A stretch of 64,000 nucleotides of DNA from Fen-1254 sp963769605 (GTDB taxonomy: Bacteria > Bacteroidota > Ignavibacteria > UBA10030): contig CAVYML010000005.1 in NCBI GenBank assembly GCA_963769605.1, positions 1-64,000 of the forward strand. The letters are read 5' to 3'. Of this stretch, positions 1-8,894 are shown piece by piece. The notes below the pieces were generated by a model, which saw only the letters and a list, made by a program, of their open reading frames with translations, made no database searches and was not told where the DNA came from. Position 1 is the stretch's first letter; each line of letters starts with the position of its first letter. A program made the translations under genes and the position numbers.

Positions 1-1062
1 GATGCCATGAATTGATTTACAACGTATATGCCTTTCTTAGAAGTTGCAGGTAAAGAATATTTTTGCGCAGAAAGCGTTTTTAAAATGTTTTCAGCGGAAA
101 GATTATCGCTTATTTTCAAAGCATGAATAAGAACGGTGTCAAGAGATATCTCATGCACGGCAACACAAGAAGCATGTGCCGGCGCGACGCGTTATCAAAG
201 ATCCATTTACTAAAATTCCATGCCGAGACAAAGACTCTTTCAATAATTGTCCCGCATAAAGTTCCGGCCTGCGAAGAGAAAGAGAGAATGTCCTCGGCGT
301 GTCCGCTGACAGCACTTCTCCTTCAACGATGATCGTATTGGGCCAGAGAGAAGATGGCCTTCGAATTTTGAAAGGTTGGCGTATGGAATCCGAGACTGTT
401 AAGGTCGAATTCAGAATCTGTACAAACGAAGTCGAGGGATCGAGTGTCACGACAGCCGGATCGCCGATTCTGAATGCCGGTTGCACATGGACTTCAATGC
501 AATTCTTATTGATCGACAGCGCAGAAATGCATGCTTCGTCCGGATCCGGTTCATCGTCCCACATCCATCCCATCCCCCACGGTTGATCGTCAAAAAAAGA
601 TGCATCAACGCAAATTCCTTCCCGTACTGCAGTAATGTCCCGCATCCTAAGCTGAAAAGCTAATGTGTCTAAATCGCATTTTTGTAAATCCGGGTCGCCA
701 TAGCCTTTCAGATAGATTTTATCTGCTGTACCTCCGGTATCTATAGTGTCTGCCAAAAGTGTCGTCTTGAATGTGTAATTGTTCTGCAACCCTCCAATTG
801 CACTTGCTATTGTAAAAAGTTTAAGCGTAGAGGCAGGAAGGAGAAGCAGAGAACTGCTGCGATCGTATAATATCTCATTTCTGTCGACAGAAACAATTTT
901 AATGCTCGCAGTGGTTTGTGCGAAGGCGGAGTCGGAAAGCAGGGCATCAATTTCATGCTTTAGAAGTTTTTTTGGATCGGAAGCAAATGGGAAAAAAGAA
1001 GCGGTTGTGCAGCCGCAGAATGAAAGGAGAATGCATAAATATATGATGTTTTTAAAATGCAT
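1..1062 (-). pseudogene. dacB: D-alanyl-D-alanine carboxypeptidase / endopeptidase, PBP4 (S13) type, frameshifted and cut by the window edge
   Basis: Peptidoglycan DD-carboxypeptidase/endopeptidase of the S13 family, acting in the periplasm. The open frame at 151-1062 (303 aa) begins with a lipoprotein-like signal (hydrophobic stretch, then FCGC) and holds the SxxK motif (PASTLKLFT). It ends in an unrelated-looking tail, AGTCFLCCRA. From about 191 down to 1 a second frame, displaced by one base, continues the family: HASCVAVHEISLDTVLIHA, then SDN within LKISDNLSAENIL, which matches the family's SxN motif. The KTG motif would lie beyond the window. A one-base insertion between about 154 and 191 therefore splits SxxK from SxN. 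This is a real pseudogene or a sequencing error; the sequence alone cannot decide. Confidence 0.8.
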
Positions 1063-1078
1063 GTTGAGCGTTTTTTTT

Positions 1079-1178
1079 GTTCTTAGTTCTTAGTTCGTGG
1101 TTCGTAGTTCGTGGTATATTAAACTTCAGCACTACGCACAAAGCACTACGAACTAAGAACCAAGCAACTACGAACTAA
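1079..1178. repeat. Degenerate heptamer array, inverted arms (theme TTAGTTC / GAACTAA)
   Basis: The left arm, 1079-1115, reads as period-7 units: TTAGTTC, TTAGTTC, GTGGTTC, GTAGTTC, GTGGT. The right arm, 1131-1178, carries the complementary theme (CACTACGAACTAAGAACCAAG and similar). The arms can pair imperfectly around a short AT-rich spacer. Confidence 0.85.
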
Positions 1179-1232
1179 ATATATATTGTCTTAAAAATCA
1201 TCAAGAAGCAAGATCGATCAACTGTAAAAAAT

Positions 1233-1265
1233 AGATGGGCTCCATCTGACAGATGGAGCCCATCT
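1233..1265. terminator. Perfect 15-bp hairpin with 3-nt loop
   Basis: AGATGGGCTCCATCT (1233-1247), loop GAC, AGATGGAGCCCATCT (1251-1265): a perfect inverted repeat. On the minus strand it is followed by ATTTTTTAC, so it could terminate minus-strand transcription before it reaches dacB. On the plus strand no T-run follows. It may instead be a copy of a dispersed element. Confidence 0.55.
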
Positions 1266-1268
1266 TAC

Positions 1269-1302
1269 GAACCAAGCACCAAGAACCACGAACTAAGAAC
1301 AA
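1269..1302. repeat. Degenerate heptamer array (theme GAACCAA / GAACTAA)
   Basis: Units GAACCAA, GCACCAA, GAACCAC, GAACTAA, GAAC follow at period 7 just after the hairpin and before the secA promoter. Same theme as the right arm at 1131-1178. Confidence 0.8.
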
Positions 1303-1313
1303 GATAGCTCTTC

Positions 1314-1342
1314 TTGTTTTAGGCGTCAAATATGGCTATATT
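1314..1342 (+). promoter_or_regulatory. Candidate secA promoter
   Basis: TTGTTT (1314-1319) and TATATT (1337-1342) are separated by 17 bp, about 30 bp upstream of the secA start. A primary-sigma-type match judged by eye; FCB bacteria often use divergent consensus boxes. Confidence 0.4.
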
Positions 1343-1372
1343 TCAATGATTAATCATTGTCAAAAGGAATAT

Positions 1373-4300
1373 ATGCTGGACTTTTTTAAAAATTTATTCG
1401 GCTCGAAACATGAGCATGACGTCGAAATTCTCTACCCCCTTGTTGAAGAAATTAATGCGCATTTCGAAAAGCTTCAAACACTCTCCGATGAAGAATTAAA
1501 AGCGAAAACTGCGGAATTCAAGAGTAAACTTTCGGATGCAGTCCATCCTGTTCGAGAAGCAATTGAAAAAGCAAAGGAAGATTTAAAAACGGTCGTTACG
1601 TTCGAAGAACGGGAACACCTGTACAATATGATCGACGATTTGAACGCCGAACTCGATCGGAAAATTGAAGACACGCTGGAGGAGCTTTTGCCGGAAGCGT
1701 TTGCCGTCGTAAAGGATGCATGCAGGCGGTTAGTCGGACAGTCATGGGATGCTGCAGGAAATAAAATTGTTTGGGATATGATTCCCTTTGACGTCCAGTT
1801 AATTGGCGGCATAGTTTTGCATCAAGGAAAAATTGCAGAAATGGCGACGGGAGAGGGAAAAACCCTTGTTGCAACTCTCCCGTGTTATCTCAATGCGCTT
1901 TCCGGCAGAGGCGTACATGTCGTTACAGTGAACGATTATCTTGCCGAACGCGATAGTTTATGGATGGGAAAAGTATTCGAATTTCTTGGATTGACTGTAG
2001 GCTGTATTCTTCAAAATATGGATCCGCAGCACCGGCGAATCCATTATGGAATGGATATCACATACGGCACAAATAACGAATTCGGCTTCGATTATTTGCG
2101 CGACAATATGGTGGTCAACGCAGAAGAAATGGTGCAGCGGCCTTATAATTACGCTATTGTCGATGAAGTCGATTCCGTGTTGATCGACGAAGCCCGTACA
2201 CCGCTTATTATCAGCGGGCCGGTCGCATCGGAAGATCATAAATTCGATGAAATGAAACCTTACATCGAACGGCTTTACAAGGCGCAGCTCAACTTAGTTG
2301 CCAAGATCACATCCGAAGCGGAGATTCTCGTGCAGCAGCAGCGTGCAGAGGAAGCGGGAGTATTGCTGCTGCGTGCGCAGCGCGGATTGCCCAAGAATAA
2401 AAAACTTCTCAAATTGTTTTCGGAGCCCTCAAATAAAACTCTGTCGCAAAAAACAGAAAATACATATTTGCAGGATCAAGGCGTGCGCATGCATGAAATA
2501 GACGACGAGCTCTATTTCGCCATCGATGAAAAATCGCATGTCATCGACCTGACCGACAAAGGACGTGAATTTCTTGCTCAGGCATATCACGGCAACGACA
2601 AAGATATTTTTATCATTCCGGACATAGGTACGGAATTGAGCCTTATTGAAGGCGACGATTCTCTTTCTTTTGACGAGAAGCAGCGGAAAAAAGATGACGC
2701 CAATAAATTATTCGCCGAACGCAACGATCGAATTCATACAATTCTCCAGCTCTTGCGCGCTTATTGCCTCTATGAGAAAGACGTAGAATACGTGGTCTCA
2801 GATGACGGCAAGATTATGATCGTCGATGAATTTACGGGACGCTTGTTGTCCGGGCGGCGCTATTCCGAAGGATTGCATCAAGCGATCGAAGCAAAAGAAG
2901 GTGTTAAAGTCGAACGGGACACTCAAACGCTTGCTACAGTGACGCTGCAAAACTATTTCCGCATGTATAAAAAGCTTTCCGGTATGACCGGAACAGCGGA
3001 AACCGAAGCACCTGAATTCTTCGATATTTATAAATTGGATGTCGTTGTTGTTCCGACCAACAAACCGATGGTACGGGATGATGAAGACGATCATGTTTTT
3101 AAAACAAAACGTGAAAAATATAATGCGGTCATCGGTGAAATAGAGCGCCTCAGGGAAAAGCAGCAGCCTGTACTTGTCGGTACGACAAGCGTCGATGTTT
3201 CGGAAACCATCAGTCGGATGCTTAAGAGGAAGGGCATTCCGCATAATGTGCTGAATGCAAAGCAGCATCAGAGGGAAGCGGAGGTCGTTGCACATGCCGG
3301 ACTTCCGGGCGGTGTAACAATCTCGACGAACATGGCAGGCCGTGGAACGGATATTAAACTTGGGCCCGGTGTAACGGAAGTCGGCGGGCTGCGCATCATA
3401 GGAACGGAACGTCATGAATCGCGCCGTATTGATCGTCAGTTGCGCGGACGCGCAGGACGTCAGGGAGATCCGGGCTCCTCACGTTTTTATCTATCTCTTG
3501 AAGACGATCTGATGCGCCTTTTCGGGAGCGAGCGGATTGCACGGGTTATGGAACGCATGGGACTCGATGAGGGAGAAGTTATTCAGCATCCGATGATCAC
3601 ACGATCCGTCGAACGCGCACAGAAAAAAGTAGAAGAGAACAATTACGGCATACGAAAGCGTTTATTGGAATACGACGATGTGATGAACCAGCAGCGGGAA
3701 GTAATCTATTCGCGCAGGCGACATGCCCTTCTGGGTGAACGAATAAGAGACGACATCTTCGATATGCTTCATGAAGCTTCAGTCAACATTACACGAAAAT
3801 ACTATGGTGATGGAAACATCGATGAATTGAAAAATGAAGTCCGTGCGCGGTTTTTGGTTGATCTTGCAATAAATGCGGATCAATTTCAACGGCTCGGCGA
3901 AAAAGGGGTAAGTGATGAAGTTGAAAAATCCGCACAGGAATTTTATCTTCGGAAAGAAGAACAGCTTGGTCCGGTGTTAATGGGGACTCTGGAAAAAATG
4001 GCAATGATGCAGGTGATCGATGCAAAATGGCGCGATCATTTGAGGGAAATGGACGATCTGAAAGAAGGAATTCACCTCCGGGGATACGGTCAAAAAGATC
4101 CTTTGCTCGAATACAAAACAGAAGCTTTCAATATGTTTTTGGAGCTGATGGATTTGATCTCTGCAGAGGTTCTCGATCTGGTCTTTAAACTGTACCCGGA
4201 ACGACCGGAACAGCTGCCTTCCCATCGTCCGCGCAAAGCTCCCCGCCGGGAAGAGATGGTTCTAACGCATGACTCCGCCGCGGGAGCTGGTTTTGCATCG

Positions 4301-4450
4301 AATAAAGAATCCGCAAGCGGTGAAGCGCAAAAATCCGGCAAATCTGCACCGCCTAAGGTTCAAACAATTCATGCAGCGGAAAAAGTGGGCAGAAATGAAC
4401 CGTGTCCCTGCGGCAGCGGGAAAAAATATAAAAATTGCCATGGAGCTTAG
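1373..4450 (+). CDS. secA: Protein translocase ATPase SecA
   Basis: Motor ATPase that drives preproteins through SecYEG. I place the start at 1373 (MLDFFKNLFG) because AAGGAA lies just upstream; this gives 1025 aa. Visible features: Walker A MATGEGKT (residues 157-164), the TNNEFGFDYLRDN motif, DEVDSVLIDEARTPLIISGP, GMTGTAETEAPEF, the NMAGRGTDIKLG helicase motif, and a C-terminal SEC-C zinc site CPCGSGKKYKNCH. It is about 120 residues longer than the E. coli protein because of an insertion after the PPXD-side DEVD region (lysine/glutamine-rich, AQLNLVAKITSEAEILVQQQ), typical of Bacteroidota/Chlorobiota SecA. The preceding gap is repeat-rich, so it is probably transcribed alone from the promoter at 1314-1342. 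Confidence 0.97.
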   Translation: MLDFFKNLFGSKHEHDVEILYPLVEEINAHFEKLQTLSDEELKAKTAEFKSKLSDAVHPVREAIEKAKEDLKTVVTFEEREHLYNMIDDLNAELDRKIEDTLEELLPEAFAVVKDACRRLVGQSWDAAGNKIVWDMIPFDVQLIGGIVLHQGKIAEMATGEGKTLVATLPCYLNALSGRGVHVVTVNDYLAERDSLWMGKVFEFLGLTVGCILQNMDPQHRRIHYGMDITYGTNNEFGFDYLRDNMVVNAEEMVQRPYNYAIVDEVDSVLIDEARTPLIISGPVASEDHKFDEMKPYIERLYKAQLNLVAKITSEAEILVQQQRAEEAGVLLLRAQRGLPKNKKLLKLFSEPSNKTLSQKTENTYLQDQGVRMHEIDDELYFAIDEKSHVIDLTDKGREFLAQAYHGNDKDIFIIPDIGTELSLIEGDDSLSFDEKQRKKDDANKLFAERNDRIHTILQLLRAYCLYEKDVEYVVSDDGKIMIVDEFTGRLLSGRRYSEGLHQAIEAKEGVKVERDTQTLATVTLQNYFRMYKKLSGMTGTAETEAPEFFDIYKLDVVVVPTNKPMVRDDEDDHVFKTKREKYNAVIGEIERLREKQQPVLVGTTSVDVSETISRMLKRKGIPHNVLNAKQHQREAEVVAHAGLPGGVTISTNMAGRGTDIKLGPGVTEVGGLRIIGTERHESRRIDRQLRGRAGRQGDPGSSRFYLSLEDDLMRLFGSERIARVMERMGLDEGEVIQHPMITRSVERAQKKVEENNYGIRKRLLEYDDVMNQQREVIYSRRRHALLGERIRDDIFDMLHEASVNITRKYYGDGNIDELKNEVRARFLVDLAINADQFQRLGEKGVSDEVEKSAQEFYLRKEEQLGPVLMGTLEKMAMMQVIDAKWRDHLREMDDLKEGIHLRGYGQKDPLLEYKTEAFNMFLELMDLISAEVLDLVFKLYPERPEQLPSHRPRKAPRREEMVLTHDSAAGAGFASNKESASGEAQKSGKSAPPKVQTIHAAEKVGRNEPCPCGSGKKYKNCHGA

Positions 4451-4457
4451 GAAGTTA

Positions 4458-4515
4458 TTTAGTTCGTAGTTCGTAGTTTTAAAGACCAAGCCCTAAGAAT
4501 CAAGAACTAAGAACT
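4458..4515. repeat. Degenerate heptamer array, inverted arms
   Basis: Between secA and the P-II gene. TTAGTTCGTAGTTCGTAGTT is followed by complementary-theme units (GACCAAGCCCTAAGAATCAA, GAACTAAGAAC). Same theme as the arrays flanking secA on its other side. Confidence 0.8.
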
Positions 4516-4547
4516 TTTTCAATTCAAAGTTTACCGTTCTAAAAAAT

Positions 4548-4886
4548 ATGAAAAAAATTGAAGCAATTATACGTCCCTATAGATCAGATGATGTCCGGGA
4601 AGCTCTGAATGCTATCGGCATTCGCGGCATAACGGTCACGGAAATTAAAGGCTACGGCAGGCAAAAAGGACATACTGAAATCTACCGCGGTTCTGAATAT
4701 CAAATCGAATTCCTCCCTAAGGTAAAGCTGGAAATCGTTGCGAATGATCAGATGGTCGAACAAATAATTGCGACCATTATTCAATCTTCAAAAACGGGAG
4801 AAGTAGGAGATGGAAAAATATTTATTTCCGATGTCGAGGATGTTATTCGCATCCGGACAGAAGAATCGGGAGAAGAGGCGGTTTAA
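4548..4886 (+). CDS. glnB: Nitrogen regulatory protein P-II
   Basis: Trimeric signalling protein that senses 2-oxoglutarate and ATP/ADP and controls nitrogen assimilation partners. At 112 aa it has family length. The T-loop contains Tyr51 (TEIYRGSEYQIEF), the site uridylylated in proteobacterial GlnB, and the C-terminal signature TGEVGDGKIFI is intact. No amtB or glnA lies next to it, so GlnB and GlnK cannot be told apart here. It is flanked on both sides by heptamer arrays and has no convincing Shine-Dalgarno sequence (AAAAAAT precedes the ATG). It is probably monocistronic. Confidence 0.93.
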   Translation: MKKIEAIIRPYRSDDVREALNAIGIRGITVTEIKGYGRQKGHTEIYRGSEYQIEFLPKVKLEIVANDQMVEQIIATIIQSSKTGEVGDGKIFISDVEDVIRIRTEESGEEAV

Positions 4887-4904
4887 AATTGCGAATCGCA
4901 AAGA

Positions 4905-4937
4905 AGTTCTTAGTTCTTAGTTCTTAGTGCTTGGTGC
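4905..4937. repeat. Degenerate heptamer array interrupted by the insertion sequence
   Basis: Units AGTTCTT, AGTTCTT, AGTTCTT, AGTGCTT, GGTGC run into the left end of the insertion sequence. Joining this flank, one CTAG and the right flank at 6808 restores AGTGCTTGGTGCCTAGTGCTT, which continues the pattern. Confidence 0.85.
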
Positions 4938-6807
4938 CTAGAGACTTGGTCGAAAAGTGATTTTTATTAAAGAATATTTTGGTGAACGGACGGTCATGTA
5001 TTATATTTGTATAGAAAATAGATTTATCGTCTCTCACTAAGAGAAAATCATATTATGTTAGGCAAACAAAACCCACAAAGCAATTTATTCCTGCCGGAGA
5101 ATCGTCTTCGCCAGAAGATAGGCAAAGAAAGCTTTTACGTATTTTTAAGCGATCACCGGCATGAAATCTTTAACGATGAAGACTTTTCGTTCTTATATTG
5201 CCCGGATAATGGCCGTGAAAGCGTTCCCCCAAGTTTATTGGCAAGTGCCTTGCTTCTCCAATCGTATGACCGAGTATCGGATCAAGAAGCAGCCGACCGC
5301 GCAAAATTCGATCAACGCTGGCAGGTAGCGCTTGGTGTTGGTGATGAAGAACAGCCGTTTGCGAAGAGTACGTTGTGCCTGTTTCGTAATCAATTGATCA
5401 TCCATAATAAAGGGAAAATGATATTCACCAAGGCCTTGAACTTACTTGCTCAAAAAGGTTATACAAGAAAGAATAAAAAAACCTTCGCAATTGACACGAC
5501 ACCGATATTTGGGCGCGGCGCGGTTGAAGACACCTTTAACATGTTGGCGGAAGGACTTCGACAAACGCTGAAAGTTCTTGCGCAGATTGCAGAACAACCG
5601 ATTGAAGACTATTCTCAAGCCAATGATTTTTCCCGCTACAGTGCGTCGAGCTTTAAAGGTACCTGGACGATTGATTGGGATAACGACAACCAACGACAGA
5701 TCGTTTTGAATTGTATCGTTGCTGATTGTCGAAGAGTGCTGGCTATGGCTTCAGAGACACTTTCATCATTGGACAAAGAGAGCGACGAGGCTCATGATCT
5801 TCTTCGGGCGACAGAATTATTGAGTAAGCTCTTAGCACAGGATATTCGCGAAAAAATGCCGGAGAAGGCAGAGATTATCGATGGTGTCGCCAAAGATAGA
5901 ATTATCTCTGTTCATGACCCCGAGATGCGCCATGGGCGCAAGAGTGCCAGCCAACGTTTCGATGGATACAAGGCGGCGATAGCCGTTGACACAGATACTC
6001 AAGTGATTGCCGAAGTTGATGTTGTTCCGGGCAATGCACATGATAGTGTGGATGCTCCGGCGGTGATTAAAGAAGCGGCGAAGAATCTTGATGCCGAAAT
6101 CGAAAATGTTCTTGGAGACGGCGCTTATGGAACAGTAGAAGCACGCTTGGATGCTGATGCACACAAGTATAATCTTATCGCTCCGGTAGGACGTGCTCCG
6201 CAAACAGGACGATTCACGAAAGAGGATTTTAAGATTGACCTTGAAGGCGAATCAGTCACATGTCCGGCCGGGGAGACAACTACGTGTTGGAATGTGCAAA
6301 AAGTAACGACACAACGCGGAACAACCTTTAAAAACAAAAGTTTCAAGTTCTCTGTCAGGCAATGTTGCCGTTGTTCATTCAGGAGTCAATGTCTCAAGGA
6401 GAAGACTCCGTGCCGAAGTGTGTTGGTGCATGAATATGAAGCGCTCATACGAGAGAAAAAGCTATTTCAAAGAACGGAAGAATATCATCAGATGTATCGC
6501 AAGCGAGTAGTCGTTGAACATCGCTTTGCACGATTGGTACGCCTTGGCATACGCAACGCACGTTATTTTGGGATGAAGAAAGTTCTCTTTCAGCTTGCGA
6601 TGGCGGCTGCTGTGGCCAATTTGACGCTGTTTGCGTCAGTGGCGTCATTCTCTCTATTCTTTATTGCAGCGTTGCTCATTTTTGCTCTTTGGCTCGCTCT
6701 AAATCTTCAGAGGATGATTTATAGGCAACTGAATTTTCAGACGGTGATCTGATCACTCCTACTTTTTAAACTCTTGAAAAAAGGGGGGTTCTCGACCGAG
6801 TCTCTAG
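4938..6807 (+). mobile_element. Complete IS1182-like insertion sequence with CTAG target duplication
   Basis: The element spans 4942-6803 (1862 bp) and carries one intact transposase gene. Terminal inverted repeats: AGACTTGGTCGAAAA at 4942 and, as reverse complement of 6789-6803, AGACTCGGTCGAGAA (13 of 15 identical). CTAG occurs directly outside both ends (4938-4941 and 6804-6807), consistent with a 4-bp target duplication. The insertion lies inside a heptamer array. An intact gene, closely matching ends and a clean duplication suggest recent arrival. Family assignment is from recognising the transposase. Confidence 0.88.
5055..6752 (+). CDS. IS1182-family DDE transposase
   Basis: Full-length 565-aa transposase that cuts and joins the ends of the surrounding element. 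Its N-terminal region (DEDFSFLYCPDNGRESVPPS, LLQSYDRVSDQEAADRAKFD) is the DUF772-like domain seen in IS1182/IS5-type enzymes. The likely acidic triad lies in FAIDTTPIFGRG, VLGDGAYGTVEAR and RVVVEHRFARLVRLG. A cysteine-rich insert (CCRCSFRSQCLKEKTPC) precedes the last motif, as is common in this family, and a hydrophobic tail closes the protein. No frameshift or internal stop, so it may be active. Confidence 0.93.
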   Translation: MLGKQNPQSNLFLPENRLRQKIGKESFYVFLSDHRHEIFNDEDFSFLYCPDNGRESVPPSLLASALLLQSYDRVSDQEAADRAKFDQRWQVALGVGDEEQPFAKSTLCLFRNQLIIHNKGKMIFTKALNLLAQKGYTRKNKKTFAIDTTPIFGRGAVEDTFNMLAEGLRQTLKVLAQIAEQPIEDYSQANDFSRYSASSFKGTWTIDWDNDNQRQIVLNCIVADCRRVLAMASETLSSLDKESDEAHDLLRATELLSKLLAQDIREKMPEKAEIIDGVAKDRIISVHDPEMRHGRKSASQRFDGYKAAIAVDTDTQVIAEVDVVPGNAHDSVDAPAVIKEAAKNLDAEIENVLGDGAYGTVEARLDADAHKYNLIAPVGRAPQTGRFTKEDFKIDLEGESVTCPAGETTTCWNVQKVTTQRGTTFKNKSFKFSVRQCCRCSFRSQCLKEKTPCRSVLVHEYEALIREKKLFQRTEEYHQMYRKRVVVEHRFARLVRLGIRNARYFGMKKVLFQLAMAAAVANLTLFASVASFSLFFIAALLIFALWLALNLQRMIYRQLNFQTVI

Positions 6808-6894
6808 TGCTTATATATGATGGCTGTAAATCATGATCTATAAACTTGAGACTGAATCCTGTTTACAGGGAATAACTTTTTTGGATTTCCGGCT

Positions 6895-6930
6895 GAACTA
6901 AGAACCAAGAACCACGAACTAAGAACTAAA
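6895..6930. repeat. Degenerate heptamer array (theme GAACTAA)
   Basis: GAACTAA, GAACCAA, GAACCAC, GAACTAA, GAACTAA at exact period 7, ending just before the era start. It is the inverted partner of the array at 4905-4937, now separated from it by the insertion sequence. Confidence 0.85.
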
Positions 6931-6935
6931 TAGAT

Positions 6936-7853
6936 ATGGATCCTAAAGAACATTACAAGGCCGGCTACGCCGCACTGATTGGCGAACCGAATGTCGGAAA
7001 ATCCACTTTACTCAATGCGATTCTTAAACAAAAGCTCGCTCTTGTCGGGAATAAGCCTCAGACAACTCGGCAGAGCGTTTTGGGAATAGCCAGCACAGAT
7101 ATATATCAAATCGTTTTCCTGGACACTCCGGGCATCATTGAGCCGACATACCTGCTTCAGCGCGAAATGATGAAACATTCTTCCCGTGCATTGGAAGAGG
7201 CAGACGTGATTGTTGCTCTGGCAGATGCATACAATGAAGGAAAACTGCCGGAGGTAGTTCAGAGAAGGCTGGCGGTTTATGAAAAGAAAAAACCGATTCT
7301 TTTAGTTCTGAATAAAATAGATTTGCTGGAAGATCCCGCCATAGAGCATCTGGTGCAGAAACAAATTGAACTCGCCCTCTATGAAGGAGTTATACCGCTC
7401 TCTGCTTTAAAAAGGAAAAACGTAGATTCCTTAGAACAGGCGCTGGTACGTCTGATGCCCGTGCATCCTCCATATTATCCGAAAGATATCGCCAGCGAAC
7501 ATCCGGAACGTTTCTTTGCCGCAGAATTTATACGCGAAAAAATATTCGAACAATTTTCGGAAGAAATTCCATATGCAACCGCTGTGGATATTCGTGAATT
7601 TAAAGAACGCGAATCGGGAAAAACATATATCAATGCGGATATTGTCGTCGAACGGGACTCACAGAAGGGAATTCTAATCGGGAAAAATGGACGGGCTCTC
7701 AAGATGCTCGGACAATCTGCCCGAAAAGAAATCGAGTCGTTTTTACAGCATCCCGTGTTCCTGGAATTGCATGTAACCGTAAGGAAAGGCTGGAGAGATA
7801 ATGCGGCAATGATGCAGCGTTTCGGTTACAGGCTCGAAGAAGGAAAAAAATGA
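6936..7853 (+). CDS. era: GTPase Era
   Basis: GTPase that binds 16S rRNA and helps 30S subunit maturation. The 305-aa protein shows G1 GEPNVGKS (16-23), G3 DTPG (63-66), G4 NKID (126-129) and a C-terminal KH domain with GILIGKNGRALKMLG (from about 246). The start is set by the conserved N-terminus; the upstream sequence is heptamer array followed by AAATAGAT, with no Shine-Dalgarno. The stop overlaps the start of the EamA gene (ATGA), so the two are translationally coupled. Confidence 0.96.
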   Translation: MDPKEHYKAGYAALIGEPNVGKSTLLNAILKQKLALVGNKPQTTRQSVLGIASTDIYQIVFLDTPGIIEPTYLLQREMMKHSSRALEEADVIVALADAYNEGKLPEVVQRRLAVYEKKKPILLVLNKIDLLEDPAIEHLVQKQIELALYEGVIPLSALKRKNVDSLEQALVRLMPVHPPYYPKDIASEHPERFFAAEFIREKIFEQFSEEIPYATAVDIREFKERESGKTYINADIVVERDSQKGILIGKNGRALKMLGQSARKEIESFLQHPVFLELHVTVRKGWRDNAAMMQRFGYRLEEGKK

Positions 7854-8743
7854 TGACTGTGCGCCAGAAAGCGTTTGCAGGCTTTGTGATAGTTTGCTTA
7901 ATATGGGGATCGACATGGGCTGCAGTGCGCATTGGACTGCATTCCATCCCGCCCGTTCTTTCTGCAGGACTCCGATTCGCTCTTGCTTCAATCGTTCTTT
8001 GGGTTTTTATGAAATGGAAAGGATACAATTTTCCGCACACGCGAAAATTTTGGATGTTGATCATCATCTTGTGCCTGACCGCATTTTCGCTGCCGTTCGG
8101 GCTTATCTATTGGGGTCAGGCTCGCGTCGATTCGGGGATTTCCTCGGTTCTGTTTGCAACTTTTCCGTTTTGGGTGGCGTTGCTTTCACATTTTCTCCTT
8201 TCCGGAGAACGGCTGACACTACGGCGCATTGCCGGGATCGCTGTCGGATTCTGCGGCGTTCTCATGATTTTACAACCGGTTGTTTCCGAAAACTCAGTGA
8301 ATATTCCCGGTACATTAGCTATTCTGGCGGGAGCTTTTTTGCAGGCAATAGCATTGATTGCCATCCGCAAGTATGGACAAGAATATAATAGTGTCGTCTT
8401 GAATTTGTATTCTATGCTATTCAGCTCGGTTCTCTTGATGGGTTGGAGCATGCTCATAGAGAATTACTCACATATCGAAATAGATGGTGCAGCGGTTTTT
8501 TCCATATTATATTTGGCACTATTCGGAACAGTGCTGTCGTTTGTTATTTACTTCTGGATGGCAAAGCATGTAGAAGTGATCGTGCTCTCACTTTCCGCCT
8601 TTATCACGCCAGTCGTTGCACTTTTGACAGGCGTTCTTTTACTCAACGAAAAAATTGCTGCAAATGCTTATTCCGGATCTTTTCTCGTTCTTCTGGGAGT
8701 TCTCATGGCAAGCGGTGCTGCGGTGCAAAGAGTTGTAAACTAG
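7850..8743 (+). CDS. EamA/DMT-family transporter
   Basis: Inner-membrane drug/metabolite transporter, 297 aa, with about ten predicted membrane segments forming two EamA repeats. The first repeat starts with the typical CLIWGSTWAAVRIGL and RFALASIVL, the second with LQAIALIAIRKYG and ends in a VALLTGVLLLNEKI motif. The substrate cannot be deduced. Its start overlaps the era stop codon. Confidence 0.9.
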   Translation: MMTVRQKAFAGFVIVCLIWGSTWAAVRIGLHSIPPVLSAGLRFALASIVLWVFMKWKGYNFPHTRKFWMLIIILCLTAFSLPFGLIYWGQARVDSGISSVLFATFPFWVALLSHFLLSGERLTLRRIAGIAVGFCGVLMILQPVVSENSVNIPGTLAILAGAFLQAIALIAIRKYGQEYNSVVLNLYSMLFSSVLLMGWSMLIENYSHIEIDGAAVFSILYLALFGTVLSFVIYFWMAKHVEVIVLSLSAFITPVVALLTGVLLLNEKIAANAYSGSFLVLLGVLMASGAAVQRVVN

Positions 8744-8802
8744 CCGGAGGCCTGATAATGTTATTACGCGACAGCGTAATTCAAATTAGGAAGCAGGCGG
8801 TA

Positions 8803-8876
8803 AGCTGTAAACTGTGAACTGTTAACAGTTAACAGTAAACTGTAAACAGTAAATAGTAAACTAAACAACTAAATAA
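8803..8876. repeat. Degenerate heptamer array, self-complementary (theme AACTGTN / AACAGTN)
   Basis: Units AACTGTG, AACTGTT, AACAGTT, AACAGTA, AACTGTA, AACAGTA, AATAGTA, AACTAAA. The theme differs from the TTAGTTC loci, but the period is the same 7 and the two halves are mutually complementary around GTTAACAGTTAAC. Confidence 0.85.
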
Positions 8877-8894
8877 CAGCAACACGGCAACACC

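Larger units (their letters stand above)
1063..1372. other. Divergent intergenic region between dacB and secA
   Basis: This gap has no gene of its own. It holds an inverted pair of heptamer arrays (1079-1178), a perfect 15-bp hairpin (1233-1265), another array segment (1269-1302) and a likely secA promoter (1314-1342). The secA frame is open upstream to 1253, but that extension is translated repeat and hairpin sequence and should not be annotated as protein. Confidence 0.8.

Noticed and set aside
1253..1372. 40-residue N-terminal extension of SecA
   Set aside because: It translates half of a perfect hairpin and a heptamer array. A ribosome-binding site and the conserved SecA start lie at 1373.
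2798..3415. 205-codon minus-strand frame
   Set aside because: It is a shadow of secA with no ribosome site or family resemblance.
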